A model generated the notes under the pieces. That model was not told the DNA's origin, searched no databases, and was given only the letters and a program-made list of their open reading frames with translations. Made by a program: the position numbers and the translations under genes. A DNA stretch of 64,000 nt from Methylomonas sp. MK1 (GTDB lineage Bacteria > Pseudomonadota > Gammaproteobacteria > Methylococcales > Methylomonadaceae). Where the stretch lies: the NCBI RefSeq assembly GCF_000365425.1, contig NZ_AQOV01000002.1, positions 1,480,188-1,544,187 on the forward strand, in the 5' to 3' direction. Positions 45,866 to 57,437 of the stretch are shown here, piece by piece (the first letter of the stretch is position 1; every line of letters begins with the position of its first letter).

Positions 45866-47217
45866 ATCGGCTGGAAATAGCCTTCGATGTCTCTGACCAT
45901 TTTCTTGTTCAGCGCAAACATCACTACGTGATCACCTTCCGCGAATACGGTGTCGTGATGCACCGGAATCACTTCCTTTTCGCGAATTAGCGCGCCTAAT
46001 ATGACGCCGTCCGGTAAGTTGACCTGATCTACCCGCAAGCCAACCACTGAGCTGGAGTTCTTGCTGCGGTGAGCAATCGCTTCGATCGCTTCCGCACTGC
46101 CGCCGCACACCGAGCTGACGCCGACTACGTCGCCTTTACGCACGTGTTTGAGGATGCCGCCCAAGGTTTCCAGTTTTGGTTGAATCGCCAGATCGATTTC
46201 GGTGCCGTCCAATAATTTCAGGTAGGAATTATTGTTGATCAGGCAGATGGCTTTTTTGGCGCCGAGTTTTTTCGCCAGACCGGCGGCAATCAGGTTGATG
46301 CCGTCATTATTGGTAATCGCGCAGAACAAGTCGATGTCTTCGATCATTTCCTCTTGCAGCAGAGATTCGTCGGTGCAGTCGCCATGCAAAATTAAGGTAT
46401 TACGCAAATCGTTGGAGATCTCTCGGGCGCGTTCGATGTCTTGCTCGATGACTTTGACGTGATAATTTTTTTCCAAGGCAATTGCCAGTCGCTTGCCGAC
46501 ATGGCCGCCGCCGGCCAGCATAATGGTTTTGATCGGCGATTCCAGCTTGTGCAAATCCACCAGGGTTTTACGGACTTTATCGCGCGGGCAGACAAAGAAT
46601 ACTTCGTCGCCGGTGGCAATCACCGCCTCGCCGTTTACCGCGATGGCTTTGCCGTCGCGGAAAATCGCGGCGACCCGGATCATACTGTCGGCCAGTTTTT
46701 CTTTCACGGCATGGATGCGTTTACCGGTCAGAAAGCCGGTCGGCACCACGCGAATCGAAAACAGCCTGACCAAGCCGTCGGCAAACTCCGACACATGCAG
46801 CGCGCCGGGGTATTTGATCAGATTATGAATGGATTCGGTGACGACCTGCTCAGGGCTGATGACAATATCAATACCGCCCGGCGCAAATAATTCCGGGTGG
46901 TTTAGAAAGTCGATGGCGCGCACCCGGGCGATGGTTTTGGGTTTGCTGTACAGGGTGTTAATCACCTGACAGGCCAGCATATTGGTCTCGTCGCGGTCGG
47001 TAACGGCAATCACCATGTCGGCGTCCTGAATACCGGCTTGTTCCAGCACGCTGGGATGGGCAGCGTTACCTTCAACAGTGGCTATATCCAGGCGGCCCTT
47101 CAATGCGGTGAGCAATTGGGCATTTTTATCGATAACGACAATATCGTTTTCTTCACTGGCCAATGCGCCGGCAACCGAAGAGCCGGTAACGCCGGCACCG
47201 AGAATCACTATTTTCAT
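45862..47217 (-). CDS. trkA: Trk potassium uptake system NAD-binding protein TrkA
   Basis: 451 residues with two RCK units. Each has a Rossmann motif (MKIVILGAGVTGSSVAGAL at 1-19, and IMLAGGGHVGKRLAIAL at about 233-249) followed by a TrkA-C domain (about 135-220 and 370-450). TrkA binds NAD(H) and gates the membrane pore TrkH, which is not in the window. The two-unit length is normal for gammaproteobacteria. It is divergent from secA, and usual neighbours such as rsmB are absent. Confidence 0.96.
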   Translation of the reverse strand: MKIVILGAGVTGSSVAGALASEENDIVVIDKNAQLLTALKGRLDIATVEGNAAHPSVLEQAGIQDADMVIAVTDRDETNMLACQVINTLYSKPKTIARVRAIDFLNHPELFAPGGIDIVISPEQVVTESIHNLIKYPGALHVSEFADGLVRLFSIRVVPTGFLTGKRIHAVKEKLADSMIRVAAIFRDGKAIAVNGEAVIATGDEVFFVCPRDKVRKTLVDLHKLESPIKTIMLAGGGHVGKRLAIALEKNYHVKVIEQDIERAREISNDLRNTLILHGDCTDESLLQEEMIEDIDLFCAITNNDGINLIAAGLAKKLGAKKAICLINNNSYLKLLDGTEIDLAIQPKLETLGGILKHVRKGDVVGVSSVCGGSAEAIEAIAHRSKNSSSVVGLRVDQVNLPDGVILGALIREKEVIPVHHDTVFAEGDHVVMFALNKKMVRDIEGYFQPI

Positions 47218-47535
47218 AAGTTTTTAAAGCCAGTAATGATGTCGAATGCTTGTCGCCACAAGGGCCGAAGCCGGCGAATTATACGCTGATCGATAGGCTT
47301 GTCCATGTTCCAGCGAGCGCAGACTTTGCTTTGATGGAAATCGCCCAATTGTGGAGTAAGGCTGAGGCTGCAAAGCAAAAATCGCGTTTTAAATGGCCGA
47401 TAGCGGTATTTAAATAGCCGATTTACAAAAACCGGCTGGTCAATCGTCCTAGCTTGCCGGGCTTGTTTTCTGGTCACAGCTGCCCCATACCGTTTATAAT
47501 CGCAAACTTTGGTTCACTCTCACTCTGGAAATATC
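47218..47535. other. 318-bp divergent intergenic region trkA/secA
   Basis: No gene is seen. For secA there is TGGTCA at 47471-47476 and TATAAT at 47495-47500 with an 18-bp spacer. A short imperfect repeat (two versions of AAATRGCCGAT near 47390-47422) has no assigned role. Confidence 0.5.
47471..47500 (+). promoter_or_regulatory. likely secA promoter
   Basis: TGGTCA, 18 bp, TATAAT. The -10 ends 35 bases before ATG 47536, giving a short leader. Confidence 0.55.
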
Positions 47536-50283
47536 ATGCTGGGTAAGCTGGTTAAATTGGTAGTTGGCAGCCGCAACGACAGGCTGGTCAAGAAGAAACG
47601 CAAGCTAGTCAAGAAAGTCAACGCGCTGGCCGCCGAATACGAAAAATTATCCGATGCGGCGTTACAAGCCAAGACGCAGGAATTTCGCGACCGCCTGGCC
47701 CAAGGCGAAGACTTAGACAATTTACTCCCAGAAGCCTTTGCCGCCGTGCGCGAAGCCTCGACCCGCGTATTTGGCATGCGTCATTTCGACGTGCAGTTGA
47801 TCGGCGGTATGGTCTTGCATAGCGGCAAGATAGCCGAGATGAAAACCGGTGAGGGTAAAACCCTGATGGCCACTCTGGCCGCCTATTTGAATGCCTTGCC
47901 GGGTAAAGGCGTACATGTCGTTACCGTCAATGATTACTTGGCCCGCCGCGACGCGGAATGGATGGGCAAACTATACGGTTTCCTGGGCTTGACCACCGGC
48001 GTCATCGTCAGCGATTTGACCCATGAGCAACGCCAGGTTGCCTATGCGGCGGATATTACTTACGGCACCAACAACGAATTTGGTTTCGATTATTTGCGTG
48101 ACAACATGGCCTTCAGCCTGGAACAAAAAGTCCAGCGCGATCTGAATTTTGCCATCGTCGACGAGGTTGACTCTATTTTGATCGACGAAGCCAGAACGCC
48201 GTTGATCATCTCCGGCCAGGCGGAAGGCAGTACCGATATTTACCTGAAGACCAATCAAATCATTCCTTACCTGACCAAACAGGAAAAAGCCGACGATCCG
48301 GAGAAGCAGGATCAAATGCCCGGTGATTATGCGGTGGACGAAAAATCCCGGCAGATTCATCTGACCGAAGCCGGTTATGAGCACGTTGAGCGCTTGTTGG
48401 CGGAGCACGGCTTGATAGCCGATGGCTCGACCTTATACGAAGCCGCGAATATCCGCTTGATGCACTACCTGAATGCCTCTTTGCGGGCGCATGTGCTGTT
48501 CCAGAAGGATGTAGATTATGTGGTGAAGGACGGTCAGGTCATTATCGTCGACGAATTCACCGGCCGGATGATGAGCGGTCGGCGCTGGTCCGAGGGTTTG
48601 CATCAAGCGATGGAAGCCAAGGAAAACGTGACCATTCAAAACGAAAACCAAACACTGGCTTCGATTACCTTCCAGAATTATTTCCGGCTTTACAACAAGT
48701 TGTCGGGTATGACCGGTACCGCCGATACCGAAGCGTTCGAGTTGAACAAAATCTACGGTCTTGAAGTGGTGGTTATTCCTACCCACAGACCGATGATACG
48801 CAAAGACAAAGGCGATTTGGTTTATCTTTCGGCGCGGGAAAAATACAACGCCGTCATCGAAGATATCAAGGATTGCGTGCAGCGCGGCCAGCCGGTCTTG
48901 GTCGGTACGACGTCGATCGAAAACTCTGAATTGATTTCTCGGATGCTGCAACAACAAAACATCCGCCATGAAGTCTTGAATGCCAAACAGCACGAGCGCG
49001 AAGCGCACATTATCGAAAATGCCGGTATGCCGGGCGCTGTCACCATCGCTACCAATATGGCCGGTCGCGGTACCGACATCGTGCTGGGGGGTAATCTGAA
49101 TGCCGAACTGGCAGCCTTGGGTCCGGATGCCAGCGAAGCCGATAAAGAGCGAGTACGCGCTGCGTGGCTGGAAAGACATGAAAAAGTGTTGGCGAGCGGT
49201 GGTCTGCATGTGATCGGTTCGGAGCGCCACGAATCGCGGCGGATCGACAACCAATTGCGTGGCCGTTCCGGTCGGCAGGGCGATCCGGGTTCGACCCGTT
49301 TTTATCTGTCGCTGGAAGACGATTTGATGCGGATTTTCGCGTCCGAGCGCGTCGCCAGTTTGATGCAAAAACTGGGTATGGAAGAAGGTGAAGCTATCGA
49401 GCATCCTTGGGTGACGCGTTCCATCGAAAGCGCGCAACGCAAGGTGGAGAATCGTAACTTCGATATTCGCAAAGAAATTCTGGCTTACGATGACGTCGCC
49501 AACGATCAACGTAAGGTTATTTACGCGCAGCGCAATGAATTGATGGCTGCCGAAGACATCAACGACATTATCAACGCAATTCGTGCCGACGTACTGAACG
49601 ACGTCATCACCGAATACATTCCGCCGAAAACCATGGAAGAACAATGGGATGTGCGTGGTTTGGAAACGCATTTGCAGCAAGAGTTTAATCTGCAGATGCC
49701 GTTAATGGAAATGCTGGAGAGCGACCGTACACTGAACGAACCGAAATTGCGCCAGTTGATCATCGAAAAAGCCGAACAAGAAAGTCGTGCCCGTGAAGAG
49801 GCCGTCGGTGTGCAAGTGCTGCGGCATTTCGAGAAATCGGTCATGTTGCAAGTGCTGGATAATAGCTGGAAAGAACATTTGGCAGCGATGGACCAATTGC
49901 GCCAAGGTATTCATTTCAGAGGCTATGCGCAAAAAGATCCCAAGCAGGAGTACAAACGCGAGTCGTTCCAAATGTTTACCGGCCTGTTGACGCATATCAA
50001 ACAGGAAGTGGTAGGCATACTCGCCAAAGTGCAGGTGGCGCGTGAAGAAGACGTGCAGGCGATCGACGAACAACGCCAAGCACCGCTGGAAATGCATTAC
50101 GAACACGCGGAAGCTCACTCCATTTTTGAAGAAGAGCCGGCGGCACAAGCAGCTCAGTCTGACTCAGACTCGGAGAGCGCGGAGCAGCCTTTTGTCAGAC
50201 TCGGCACCAAAGTGGGCCGTAACGACCCATGCCCGTGCGGTTCGGGTAAAAAGTACAAGCAATGCCACGGCAAATTGAACTAA
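47536..50283 (+). CDS. secA: preprotein translocase ATPase SecA
   Basis: 915 residues from ATG 47536 (GGAA upstream); nine extra residues of open frame before it are not part of SecA. Walker A is MKTGEGKT (about 103-110), the DEAD-type box is [13 protein letters not shown] and motif VI is [13 protein letters not shown]. The C-terminal zinc motif [13 protein letters not shown] that binds SecB is present. SecA drives export through SecYEG. A secM-like leader gene is not visible upstream. argJ or mutT, common neighbours elsewhere, are absent. Confidence 0.98.
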   Translation: MLGKLVKLVVGSRNDRLVKKKRKLVKKVNALAAEYEKLSDAALQAKTQEFRDRLAQGEDLDNLLPEAFAAVREASTRVFGMRHFDVQLIGGMVLHSGKIAEMKTGEGKTLMATLAAYLNALPGKGVHVVTVNDYLARRDAEWMGKLYGFLGLTTGVIVSDLTHEQRQVAYAADITYGTNNEFGFDYLRDNMAFSLEQKVQRDLNFAIVDEVDSILIDEARTPLIISGQAEGSTDIYLKTNQIIPYLTKQEKADDPEKQDQMPGDYAVDEKSRQIHLTEAGYEHVERLLAEHGLIADGSTLYEAANIRLMHYLNASLRAHVLFQKDVDYVVKDGQVIIVDEFTGRMMSGRRWSEGLHQAMEAKENVTIQNENQTLASITFQNYFRLYNKLSGMTGTADTEAFELNKIYGLEVVVIPTHRPMIRKDKGDLVYLSAREKYNAVIEDIKDCVQRGQPVLVGTTSIENSELISRMLQQQNIRHEVLNAKQHEREAHIIENAGMPGAVTIATNMAGRGTDIVLGGNLNAELAALGPDASEADKERVRAAWLERHEKVLASGGLHVIGSERHESRRIDNQLRGRSGRQGDPGSTRFYLSLEDDLMRIFASERVASLMQKLGMEEGEAIEHPWVTRSIESAQRKVENRNFDIRKEILAYDDVANDQRKVIYAQRNELMAAEDINDIINAIRADVLNDVITEYIPPKTMEEQWDVRGLETHLQQEFNLQMPLMEMLESDRTLNEPKLRQLIIEKAEQESRAREEAVGVQVLRHFEKSVMLQVLDNSWKEHLAAMDQLRQGIHFRGYAQKDPKQEYKRESFQMFTGLLTHIKQEVVGILAKVQVAREEDVQAIDEQRQAPLEMHYEHAEAHSIFEEEPAAQAAQSDSDSESAEQPFVRLGTKVGRNDPCPCGSGKKYKQCHGKLN

Positions 50284-50421
50284 TGTTTAACCGCGACGCT
50301 TCAAACCGGGTGTCGCGGCTGCCCGACAATTCGATTTAGAGGGCCTTCTGCATCGCTTTCAGCCTTGCACAATCAAGCGGCCCACGGCTTTTAATTTTCA
50401 CTGTCCTCAAGGGTAAGCACT

Positions 50422-52926
50422 ATGCCGCATAGAGTCTTTAATAAGAGTAATCCCGCCGCCGATATTACCAAGCTCCCCAAGTTGGGCATGGAAAAAAAGC
50501 ATTTCATCGCCGATTTCAAACACTATTACAGTCATCGTCTCGGGCGCGATCAAAACTGCCGTTCCCCGCATTACGCCTACGAGGCCTTGTCCTTGGCGAT
50601 CAGCGACCGTCTGGTCGAACGCTGGAAAAAAACCTACAACGTCTATCGGGACTCCGACTGTAAAAAAGCCTTCTATCTGTCGATGGAGTTTTTGATGGGG
50701 CGCTCGCTGAGCAACGCTATGTTGAATCTCGGGGTTGACGATATCGTGACGCAAGCACTTTACGATTTGGGTTTGGAAGCCGAGGAACTCATCGAAAGCG
50801 AACCGGATGCCGGTTTAGGTAACGGTGGTCTGGGACGCTTGGCCGCGTGTTTCATCGACAGTTGCGCCACCTTGCAATTGCCGGTCACCGGCTACGGTTT
50901 GCGTTACGAATACGGTATGTTTTCGCAACAAATCGTCAATGGCGAGCAGGTCGAAAAACCGGATCATTGGTTGCGGATGGGCAATGTTTGGGAAATCGAG
51001 CGTCCTGAGTACATGCACCGCATCAAGTTTGGCGGCCACACGCAAACGCACATCGACGAAAAAGGCAACAAGCGCACCAGCTGGCTGGATACCCATGACG
51101 TGATTGCCATGCCTTACGACACGCCGGTGCCGGGGTATAAAAACGGCACGGTCAATACCCTGCGTTTGTGGAAAGCCATCGCCACGGAAGAGTTCAATTT
51201 ACAAGAGTTCAATGCCGGCGATTATGCCGAAGCGGTGGCCGAGAAAAACACCGCCGAAAACATTACGATGGTGTTGTATCCCAACGACGCCAACGAAAAC
51301 GGCAAAGCCTTGCGCCTGCAACAACAATATCTGTTGGCGTCCGCCAGTTTGCAGGACGTCATCGCTAACTGGGTGGGTCGCCATGGTAATAATTTCAGTA
51401 AATTTGCCGAGAAAAACTGCTTCCAGCTCAACGATACCCATCCCAGCATCGCGGTGGCCGAGCTAATGCGCTTACTGATGGATATTCACGGTCTGCCTTG
51501 GAAAGAAGCCTGGCACATCACTCGACACACGATGGCCTACACCAACCATACCTTGTTGCCCGAGGCCTTGGAAAAATGGTCGGTCAATCTGATGCAGCAT
51601 TTGCTGCCGCGCTTGATGGAAATTATTTTTGAAATCAACGCGCACTTCATGGCGGAAGTGTCTGCGCGTTGGCCAGGCGACAATCCACGTATGGCGCGGA
51701 TGTCCATCATCGAAGAAGGTCATCAAAAACAGGTGCGGATGGCATTTTTGGCCATCGTCGGTAGTTTTTCGGTCAACGGTGTCGCCGAATTGCATTCCAA
51801 GTTGTTGCAGGAAGGCTTGTTTAAAGACTTTTTCGAGCTGTGGCCGCAAAAATTTAATAACAAAACTAACGGTGTGACCCCCAGACGCTGGCTGGCCGGC
51901 TGTAATCCGGAATTGGCCGAGTTTATTACCGCAACTATCGGTGATGGTTGGATTACCGACCTTTCTCAGCTGTCCAAACTAGCGCCTTACGCCGAAGACG
52001 CTGCGTTCAGGCAAAAATGGTACGACTTAAATCGGGCCAGCAAACAGCGTCTTGTCGATTACAAAAAAGAAGAACACGATATTGAAATAAACGTTGATGC
52101 GTTATTCGATGTGCAGGTCAAACGCATTCATGAATACAAACGGCAGATTTTGAATGTGCTGCATGTGATCCATCTTTATGATCGAATAAAACGCGGCGAT
52201 ACGCAAAACTGGGTGGATCGTTGCGTCTTGATCGGCGGCAAGGCGGCGCCTGGCTATGTCATGGCGAAAAAAATCATCAAGCTGATTAACAATGTCGGCA
52301 ATGTCATAAATGAAGATCCGGAAGTAGGTAACAAGCTGAGATTGGTGTTTATGCCCAATTACTGCGTGTCGGCGATGGAGAAAATCTGTCCGGGCGCGGA
52401 TTTGTCGGAACAAATTTCGACTGCCGGTAAGGAAGCGTCCGGTACCGGTAACATGAAATTTATGATGAACGGCGCGCTGACCATCGGTACGTTGGACGGC
52501 GCCAACATCGAAATTCGTGAAGAGGTCGGTGCCGACAATTTCTTCCTGTTCGGCTTGACCGAAACCGAAGTGGAGGCGCTCCGTCCACATTACGATCCGC
52601 AATGGTTCATCAATCAGGACAGCGATTTGCAAGGCGTGATGCGCTTGCTGGAATGCGGACATTTCAATCAGTTCGAGCCGGGCATTTTCGACGACATCAT
52701 TGCCTCGATTAAAAGTCCGCACGATCCGTGGATGACTATCGCTGATTTCCGCAGTTATCTGGAAGCGCAAAAGCGCGTTGAACAAACTTGGCGCGATCAA
52801 GAGCGCTGGACCAAAATGAGTATTCTGAATACAGCGGCCAGCGGTAAGTTTTCCACCGATAGAACGATTAGCGAATACAACCGCGAGATTTGGAAACTGT
52901 CGCCGGTGGACGTGGAAAAATACTAA
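50422..52926 (+). CDS. glgP: glycogen/starch/alpha-glucan phosphorylase
   Basis: 834 residues, full length. Phosphorylase marks: [18 protein letters not shown], then [21 protein letters not shown], then the catalytic region NGVTPRRWL, and near the C-terminus [27 protein letters not shown] with the Lys that carries pyridoxal phosphate. GlgP releases glucose-1-phosphate from glycogen, a common storage polymer in type I methanotrophs. The AGGG at 50410-50413 is a weak ribosome site. It is followed after 4 bases by trmL. Confidence 0.97.
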   Translation: MPHRVFNKSNPAADITKLPKLGMEKKHFIADFKHYYSHRLGRDQNCRSPHYAYEALSLAISDRLVERWKKTYNVYRDSDCKKAFYLSMEFLMGRSLSNAMLNLGVDDIVTQALYDLGLEAEELIESEPDAGLGNGGLGRLAACFIDSCATLQLPVTGYGLRYEYGMFSQQIVNGEQVEKPDHWLRMGNVWEIERPEYMHRIKFGGHTQTHIDEKGNKRTSWLDTHDVIAMPYDTPVPGYKNGTVNTLRLWKAIATEEFNLQEFNAGDYAEAVAEKNTAENITMVLYPNDANENGKALRLQQQYLLASASLQDVIANWVGRHGNNFSKFAEKNCFQLNDTHPSIAVAELMRLLMDIHGLPWKEAWHITRHTMAYTNHTLLPEALEKWSVNLMQHLLPRLMEIIFEINAHFMAEVSARWPGDNPRMARMSIIEEGHQKQVRMAFLAIVGSFSVNGVAELHSKLLQEGLFKDFFELWPQKFNNKTNGVTPRRWLAGCNPELAEFITATIGDGWITDLSQLSKLAPYAEDAAFRQKWYDLNRASKQRLVDYKKEEHDIEINVDALFDVQVKRIHEYKRQILNVLHVIHLYDRIKRGDTQNWVDRCVLIGGKAAPGYVMAKKIIKLINNVGNVINEDPEVGNKLRLVFMPNYCVSAMEKICPGADLSEQISTAGKEASGTGNMKFMMNGALTIGTLDGANIEIREEVGADNFFLFGLTETEVEALRPHYDPQWFINQDSDLQGVMRLLECGHFNQFEPGIFDDIIASIKSPHDPWMTIADFRSYLEAQKRVEQTWRDQERWTKMSILNTAASGKFSTDRTISEYNREIWKLSPVDVEKY

Positions 52927-52930
52927 AGCA

Positions 52931-53398
52931 ATGCTGGATATTGTCTTGTTCGAGCCGGAAATACCGGCCAATACCGGCAATATCATCCGTTTATGCGCTA
53001 ATACCGGTGCGCATCTGCATTTAATCCAGCCTCTGGGGTTTGACTTGGACGACAAACGTCTGCGTCGCGCCGGGCTGGATTATCATGAATGGGTGAACAT
53101 CCGCCAGTACGGTTCCTTGCACGATTACGTCGAAAAAGCCAAGCCGCAGCGTTTATTTGCGTTAACCACCAAAGGCCACACCGGGTACAGCGAGGTGCGT
53201 TATAAAGCTGGAGATGCCTTGTTATTCGGTCCGGAAACCCGCGGCTTACCAACCGCATTTTTGAATCAACATCCGGCCGCGTTGCAACTGTATTTGCCGA
53301 TGCGTAAGGAAAGCCGCAGTCTCAATCTGTCGAATACCGTTGCCATAGTGCTGTACGAAGCCTGGAAGCAATTGAATTTTGTGGATGCGGCTCGTTGA
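52931..53398 (+). CDS. trmL: tRNA (cytidine/uridine-2'-O)-methyltransferase TrmL
   Basis: 155 residues of the SPOUT class. The N-terminal [27 protein letters not shown], motif 2 [11 protein letters not shown] and motif 3 IPMR-type segment ([22 protein letters not shown]) are all present. TrmL methylates the 2'-O of position 34 in tRNA-Leu isoacceptors. It is short because it lacks an N-terminal extension, as normal for TrmL. It probably shares a transcript with glgP. Confidence 0.93.
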   Translation: MLDIVLFEPEIPANTGNIIRLCANTGAHLHLIQPLGFDLDDKRLRRAGLDYHEWVNIRQYGSLHDYVEKAKPQRLFALTTKGHTGYSEVRYKAGDALLFGPETRGLPTAFLNQHPAALQLYLPMRKESRSLNLSNTVAIVLYEAWKQLNFVDAAR

Positions 53399-53425
53399 CT
53401 TAGTGACGGTTCAGCGGGTCGGTTT

Positions 53426-53920
53426 TCAGCGCCCGCAGCAACGTTTAAATTTCTTGCCGCTGCCGCACGCACAAGGCGCATTCCGGCCGGTTTCCGTGCT
53501 TATCGCAACTTTGCCCGCGGCTTTGATGACGCCGTCCAGATAGAGCCAGCGCGAATCCGTCTTAACGAACCGACTGATTTCGTGCATGAAATAGTCTTCG
53601 CCGTCCTGTCGGTAAAAAGCCTTAAACTCGACCATGCCTTTGCTGTCGTGCGCACTGCCTTTCTTAGTGTCGACTATAACGAGTTTTTGCCACTGCGCGG
53701 TTTCCTTGGAAAAATCGATTGCTGCGGGGCGTTTGCTTGTTTCCCAAGTATTTAATAAATAGTCCACGTTGCGTTGGGCATAAGCGCTGAAACGCGAGCG
53801 CATCAAGGCTTCTGCCGTTGGCGGGAAGTGTTCGCCGCTGTGATAGCGGCCGCAGCACTCCGGATAATGCAGGCCGGAGCCGCATAAACAAGTTTCGGTG
53901 TTGTCGGTGATTGTCGTCAT
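53426..53920 (-). CDS. YchJ-family protein with two SEC-C zinc motifs (UPF0225)
   Basis: 164 residues from ATG 53920. A SEC-C motif stands at each end: CLCGSGLHYPECCGRYH (about 10-26) and CACGSGKKFKRCCG at the C-terminus, each with Cys ligands for zinc. Between them is the YchJ middle domain (ALMRSRFSAYAQRNVDYLLNTW, then MVEFKAFYR and SRWLYLDG). The function is unknown; SEC-C domains often bind ribosomes or SecB. Longer upstream frame is not supported. It is convergent with trmL. Confidence 0.85.
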   Translation of the reverse strand: MTTITDNTETCLCGSGLHYPECCGRYHSGEHFPPTAEALMRSRFSAYAQRNVDYLLNTWETSKRPAAIDFSKETAQWQKLVIVDTKKGSAHDSKGMVEFKAFYRQDGEDYFMHEISRFVKTDSRWLYLDGVIKAAGKVAISTETGRNAPCACGSGKKFKRCCGR

Positions 53921-54094
53921 AGCAGCTGATTTTACCGAAGTAGATAAGCCAAAAGCCAATCTTCGCCGGTGTCATGATGAAATCCCCTGTCGTAGGGCCG
54001 GACTCAATGTATGTCGCTTTGGGGGTGTTAGTTTGCTTATTATAAATCTCAGTATTTTGGCATTTTACGATATTAGCATTTTCAGGAGGTCGGA

Positions 54095-55324
54095 TTGAAA
54101 GTCGCATTAAATACACAGATTTTTCTCGGTGCCGTGTTTGGTGTCCTAATGGGATTAGGGTTCGCCAAGCTTGGGCCGGAAGCAGCCCTTACAAAACAGG
54201 GTATATACTTTTGCGGTCTCTTGAGTAACTTATTCATGGACTTGCTGAAAATGGTATTGGTGCCTTTGGTATTTACCTCTATAGCGGTCGGTGTCGCCAA
54301 TTTGCGCATGCACAGCCAACTGCACCGGGTTTGGATGTCTACGCTGGGATTTTTCGCAGTGTCCATGGTCTTGGCCATTTTGTTGGGCTTGGGCGCGGCC
54401 AATTGGTTCGAGCCGGGTAAGGGCCTGAATCTGGACCTGTTTCAGAATGCCGGTCAGGGTTTTGCCGCCAAGCAGATGACGTTTGCCGAATTCATCGCCA
54501 GTTTTTTACACGGCTTGTTTGTCAATCCGTTCGCGGCGCTGGCGCAAGCCAACGTGCTGGCGATCGTGATGTTTGCGTTACTGCTGGGCATAGCTTTGGT
54601 AGTTGGCGGGGACCGGTATCGAAACATATTACTTTTAATGCAGGAATGCTTGGAATTGATGTTGCGCTTGGTCGGCTGGATCATGCGGCTGGCGCCGTTC
54701 GGCATCATGGCACTACTGGCACAGTTGCTAGCGACGCAGAACATGGCTTTGTTAAGCAGCCTAGCTGAGTTTGTAGCGGTTGTGGTGGGCTCGACATTGC
54801 TGCATGGCTTCGTCGTGTTGCCGCTATTGTTATTTCTAGTTACCAAAATCACGCCGTTAAAGTTTTTTCGCGGTTCTCGGGAAGCATTGATGACCGCGTT
54901 TGCCACCAGTTCCAGCTCGGCGACCTTGCCGGTCACCTTGCGCTGTGTCGAACAGCATCTGCATGTCAAACCCAGTATTGCCGGGTTTGTGGTGCCGTTG
55001 GGTGCAACCGTCAACATGGATGGCACCGCGCTTTACGAAGCGGCTGCCGCGCTATTTGTGGCTAATTTGGCGGGTATTGAGTTGGATTTGGCTCAGCAAT
55101 TGATCGTGTTTTTTACTACGATGATCGCCGCCATCGGCGCGCCGGGTATTCCCAGCGCCGGCATGGTGACCATGATAATGGTGTTGCAGTCGGTAGGTTT
55201 GCCGGCCGAAGCCATTGCCATATTGTTACCCATAGATCGTGTACTCGATACCGTGCGGACCATGGTAAATGTCGAGGGCGATATGGTGGGCAGTTTGGTG
55301 GTACAACGCCTCAGCGAACCCTAA
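54095..55324 (+). CDS. dicarboxylate/amino acid:cation symporter (DAACS family)
   Basis: 409 residues from TTG 54095, which has an excellent AGGAGGT at 54084-54090; the next ATG is far inside the first helix. Eight membrane helices are visible. The family's Ser-rich loop is FATSSSSATLPVTL (about 269-282), the substrate-site NMDGTALYEA (about 307-316) follows, and the second hairpin is IGAPGIPSAGMV. It imports glutamate, aspartate or C4-dicarboxylates with Na+ or H+. The exact substrate cannot be told. Confidence 0.93.
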   Translation: MKVALNTQIFLGAVFGVLMGLGFAKLGPEAALTKQGIYFCGLLSNLFMDLLKMVLVPLVFTSIAVGVANLRMHSQLHRVWMSTLGFFAVSMVLAILLGLGAANWFEPGKGLNLDLFQNAGQGFAAKQMTFAEFIASFLHGLFVNPFAALAQANVLAIVMFALLLGIALVVGGDRYRNILLLMQECLELMLRLVGWIMRLAPFGIMALLAQLLATQNMALLSSLAEFVAVVVGSTLLHGFVVLPLLLFLVTKITPLKFFRGSREALMTAFATSSSSATLPVTLRCVEQHLHVKPSIAGFVVPLGATVNMDGTALYEAAAALFVANLAGIELDLAQQLIVFFTTMIAAIGAPGIPSAGMVTMIMVLQSVGLPAEAIAILLPIDRVLDTVRTMVNVEGDMVGSLVVQRLSEP

Positions 55325-55351
55325 TCGGCTGCGGCGGATATTCTGAAATGT

Positions 55352-56389
55352 TCATGAATGTATTACTTGATTGCGGCCGCTTTGCTTGGCTTTATACAGG
55401 GCGTTATCGGCGCGGACGATAAAGCTTTCCGGATTGTCGCCCGGTTGCAATCTGGCAACGCCGATCGACAAGGTGATTTTACCCAGTGACTGGTTATCGT
55501 TTTTGCGCTGCAAGCGGCTGGTTTCCATCGCGTTGCGAATATTTTCGGATATTTCTACCGCCTTTTCGTGGCTGGTATTGGGCATGATAATCGCCAGTTC
55601 CTCGCCGCCGTAACGCGCCACATGATGATGATCTTCAGCGTGTTTCTTCATTAAAGAGGCCACATATTTAATGACATTGTCGCCGATGGTGTGGCCGTAA
55701 GTGTCGTTAATGCGTTTGAAATGGTCTATATCCAGCATCGACAGGCAAGCGGTATTGGGTGCGGATTGTTCGATAATTTCCGCCAAGGTCATGTCGAATG
55801 CGCGCCGATTCAATAGGCCAGTTAGGCCGTCGGTAGTGGCGATTTGCCTTGCTTGTGTAAGCTCTGCACGTAGTTGTTCCATTTCACGGTTAGCATCGGT
55901 CAGCTTGGCCTGCATGGCCTGACTGGTGATTGCCAGGGCTTTTGTTTCCTGAATGATTTCCTGCAAGACGATTTTCAATCCGTCGGACGCGGAGAAATTC
56001 TCCAAAATGACAGATTTTTTCTGGAAGCTATCGTTGGTTTGTTCGGCCTTGTTATAAGTTTCGTTGATCGCGCTAGTGGCTTGTTCAATAACTTTGTGCA
56101 GTTGTCGGTTGATTTGCTCAAAAGATTCCAAAGACGCATTACAAATATGTGATTTGTAAAGCTCGACGCTGTTGTCATAATCGAAGGCCTGGTTTTCTGC
56201 GAGCAACAAGTCAACGGCTTTGTTTAAGGTCGGGTTATCACCGGCTACATAGTCGTACCAAATGGCGTAATTGATGGGATTGGCCGCCACATTATGCCGC
56301 ACCAGCAGCGGCAGGATTTGTTTTAGATAACCGGCGTTAATGCTCGGTGAGAAATCGTAAATCGGTATGTAAGTGGTGCCTTTACTCAT
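55352..56389 (-). CDS. diguanylate cyclase (GGDEF domain)
   Basis: 345 residues. The N-terminal half (about 1-160) is helical, without membrane segments, and resembles a sensory helical domain; the GGDEF domain (about 180-345) follows a coiled coil. The active motif is GGEEL in VARYGGEELAIIMP, with the metal Asp in LSMLDIDHFKRIND. The RxxD inhibition site normally five residues before the motif is absent, so product feedback may be lost. It makes cyclic di-GMP. The 469-bp region upstream, up to the tRNA, has no gene. Confidence 0.92.
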   Translation of the reverse strand: MSKGTTYIPIYDFSPSINAGYLKQILPLLVRHNVAANPINYAIWYDYVAGDNPTLNKAVDLLLAENQAFDYDNSVELYKSHICNASLESFEQINRQLHKVIEQATSAINETYNKAEQTNDSFQKKSVILENFSASDGLKIVLQEIIQETKALAITSQAMQAKLTDANREMEQLRAELTQARQIATTDGLTGLLNRRAFDMTLAEIIEQSAPNTACLSMLDIDHFKRINDTYGHTIGDNVIKYVASLMKKHAEDHHHVARYGGEELAIIMPNTSHEKAVEISENIRNAMETSRLQRKNDNQSLGKITLSIGVARLQPGDNPESFIVRADNALYKAKQSGRNQVIHS

Positions 56390-56858
56390 CAGATTTTTGT
56401 CGATAAACGTATAAGGGTTTAAGTATTGCTCGCGCCGGGATTATTAACCCTGTCACTGCTTTCGATTGTTCCGTTTCGTTGCGCTTGGTTTAGCGCTTAG
56501 TAGAACGTGTCTCCGGTGACTTAGATGTGCCTCGCCAAATTTGGCTTGAAACATAATTGACCATCCAGGCTTTCATCTTTCGTAGTCATAAGCCTACATA
56601 AAAGTAACTTAAAACCGGGATTTTTCAATATATCCGGAAAATAAGCTTACACGGACAGCGTTTGCGGTTTGCGTACAGGGGATGGTTTTTTGGGTGGTGA
56701 GCATAACTTTGTATAGAAATAGTTTGCTCGTACTGGCTTGCTGTCCGGAGAATGCAAACTTTTGGCAACTGCACGTGTGGCAAGAGTATTTGCATCGCAA
56801 AGTTAACAAAACATTTTGCAGCAGCTCGAGTTTTGGATAAAATGCGCGGCCTTTAGTC
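56390..56858. other. 469-bp region between the diguanylate cyclase and the chimeric tRNA
   Basis: No gene is supported. The last 45 bases contain a probable tRNA promoter: TTGCAG at 56817-56822 and TAAAAT at 56838-56843, 15 bp apart. The rest is AT-rich and without clear structure. Confidence 0.5.
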
Positions 56859-56934
<76 letters not shown>

Positions 56935-56998
56935 GATAACTGATTGATTTTTAAGGATAAGAATCATAAAGCCATCGGTTTAACACGTTGAAAAAAAC

Positions 56999-57035
56999 CC
57001 CACAGGGCACCGTTTAGGGCTCATGTGGATTTTTT
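56999..57035 (+). terminator. hairpin followed by T run after the tRNA
   Basis: CCACAGGGC pairs imperfectly with GCTCATGTGG across a short loop and is followed by six T residues. It could end transcription from the tRNA promoter. Confidence 0.5.
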
Positions 57036-57079
57036 CAAAAAGGTTCCAGAGAACCTGTGTTACATCGAGGGCTTTTTTT

Positions 57080-57436
57080 ATGTCCGCAATAAATTCAAAA
57101 CAAACCCCATCAACATCACGACCAGAACCTGGTGCTGATGTCCAAACGTTCAAACAAACAATCACTCAAATCGATCAAACTTCGCAAGAAGCGTTTGATT
57201 TAATCGAATTAATTTCAGACTTGCTTATTTGCGCGTCTGAAAGTACAAAATTTCATACCAACCCACGCCTTTTACGTAACGCGCTCCAGGCAATACACTC
57301 AATTGCCGGTGATGCACAGAACACCATCAATTGTTTGGCTGAGGATGTTGGCTGCAATTATTCGGAAAGCAGCCCCTTGGTCTTCGATAGGTTTCCACAG
57401 GTCGTGGAGCCGTTAACTAGCCGCGGGGTGGAATGA
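57080..57436 (+). CDS. small island protein of unknown function
   Basis: 118 residues from ATG 57080; CGAGGG at 57066-57071 is a possible ribosome site. After a Ser/Pro/Thr-rich start (about 1-25) the protein is helical (FKQTITQIDQTSQEAFDLIELISDLLICASE, given to mark about 26-56), and a second helix follows. No family is recognised. It is the first of three tightly packed genes that end with the integrase; the next starts 1 base after its stop. A role in control of integration or island maintenance is only a guess. Confidence 0.55.
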   Translation: MSAINSKQTPSTSRPEPGADVQTFKQTITQIDQTSQEAFDLIELISDLLICASESTKFHTNPRLLRNALQAIHSIAGDAQNTINCLAEDVGCNYSESSPLVFDRFPQVVEPLTSRGVE

Positions 57437-57437
57437 C

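Noticed and set aside
48433..49680. 415-codon minus-strand open frame
   Set aside because: It lies wholly inside secA on the opposite strand and is a codon-bias shadow of it.
52102..53055. 317-codon minus-strand open frame
   Set aside because: It is antisense to the end of glgP and the start of trmL, both certain genes.
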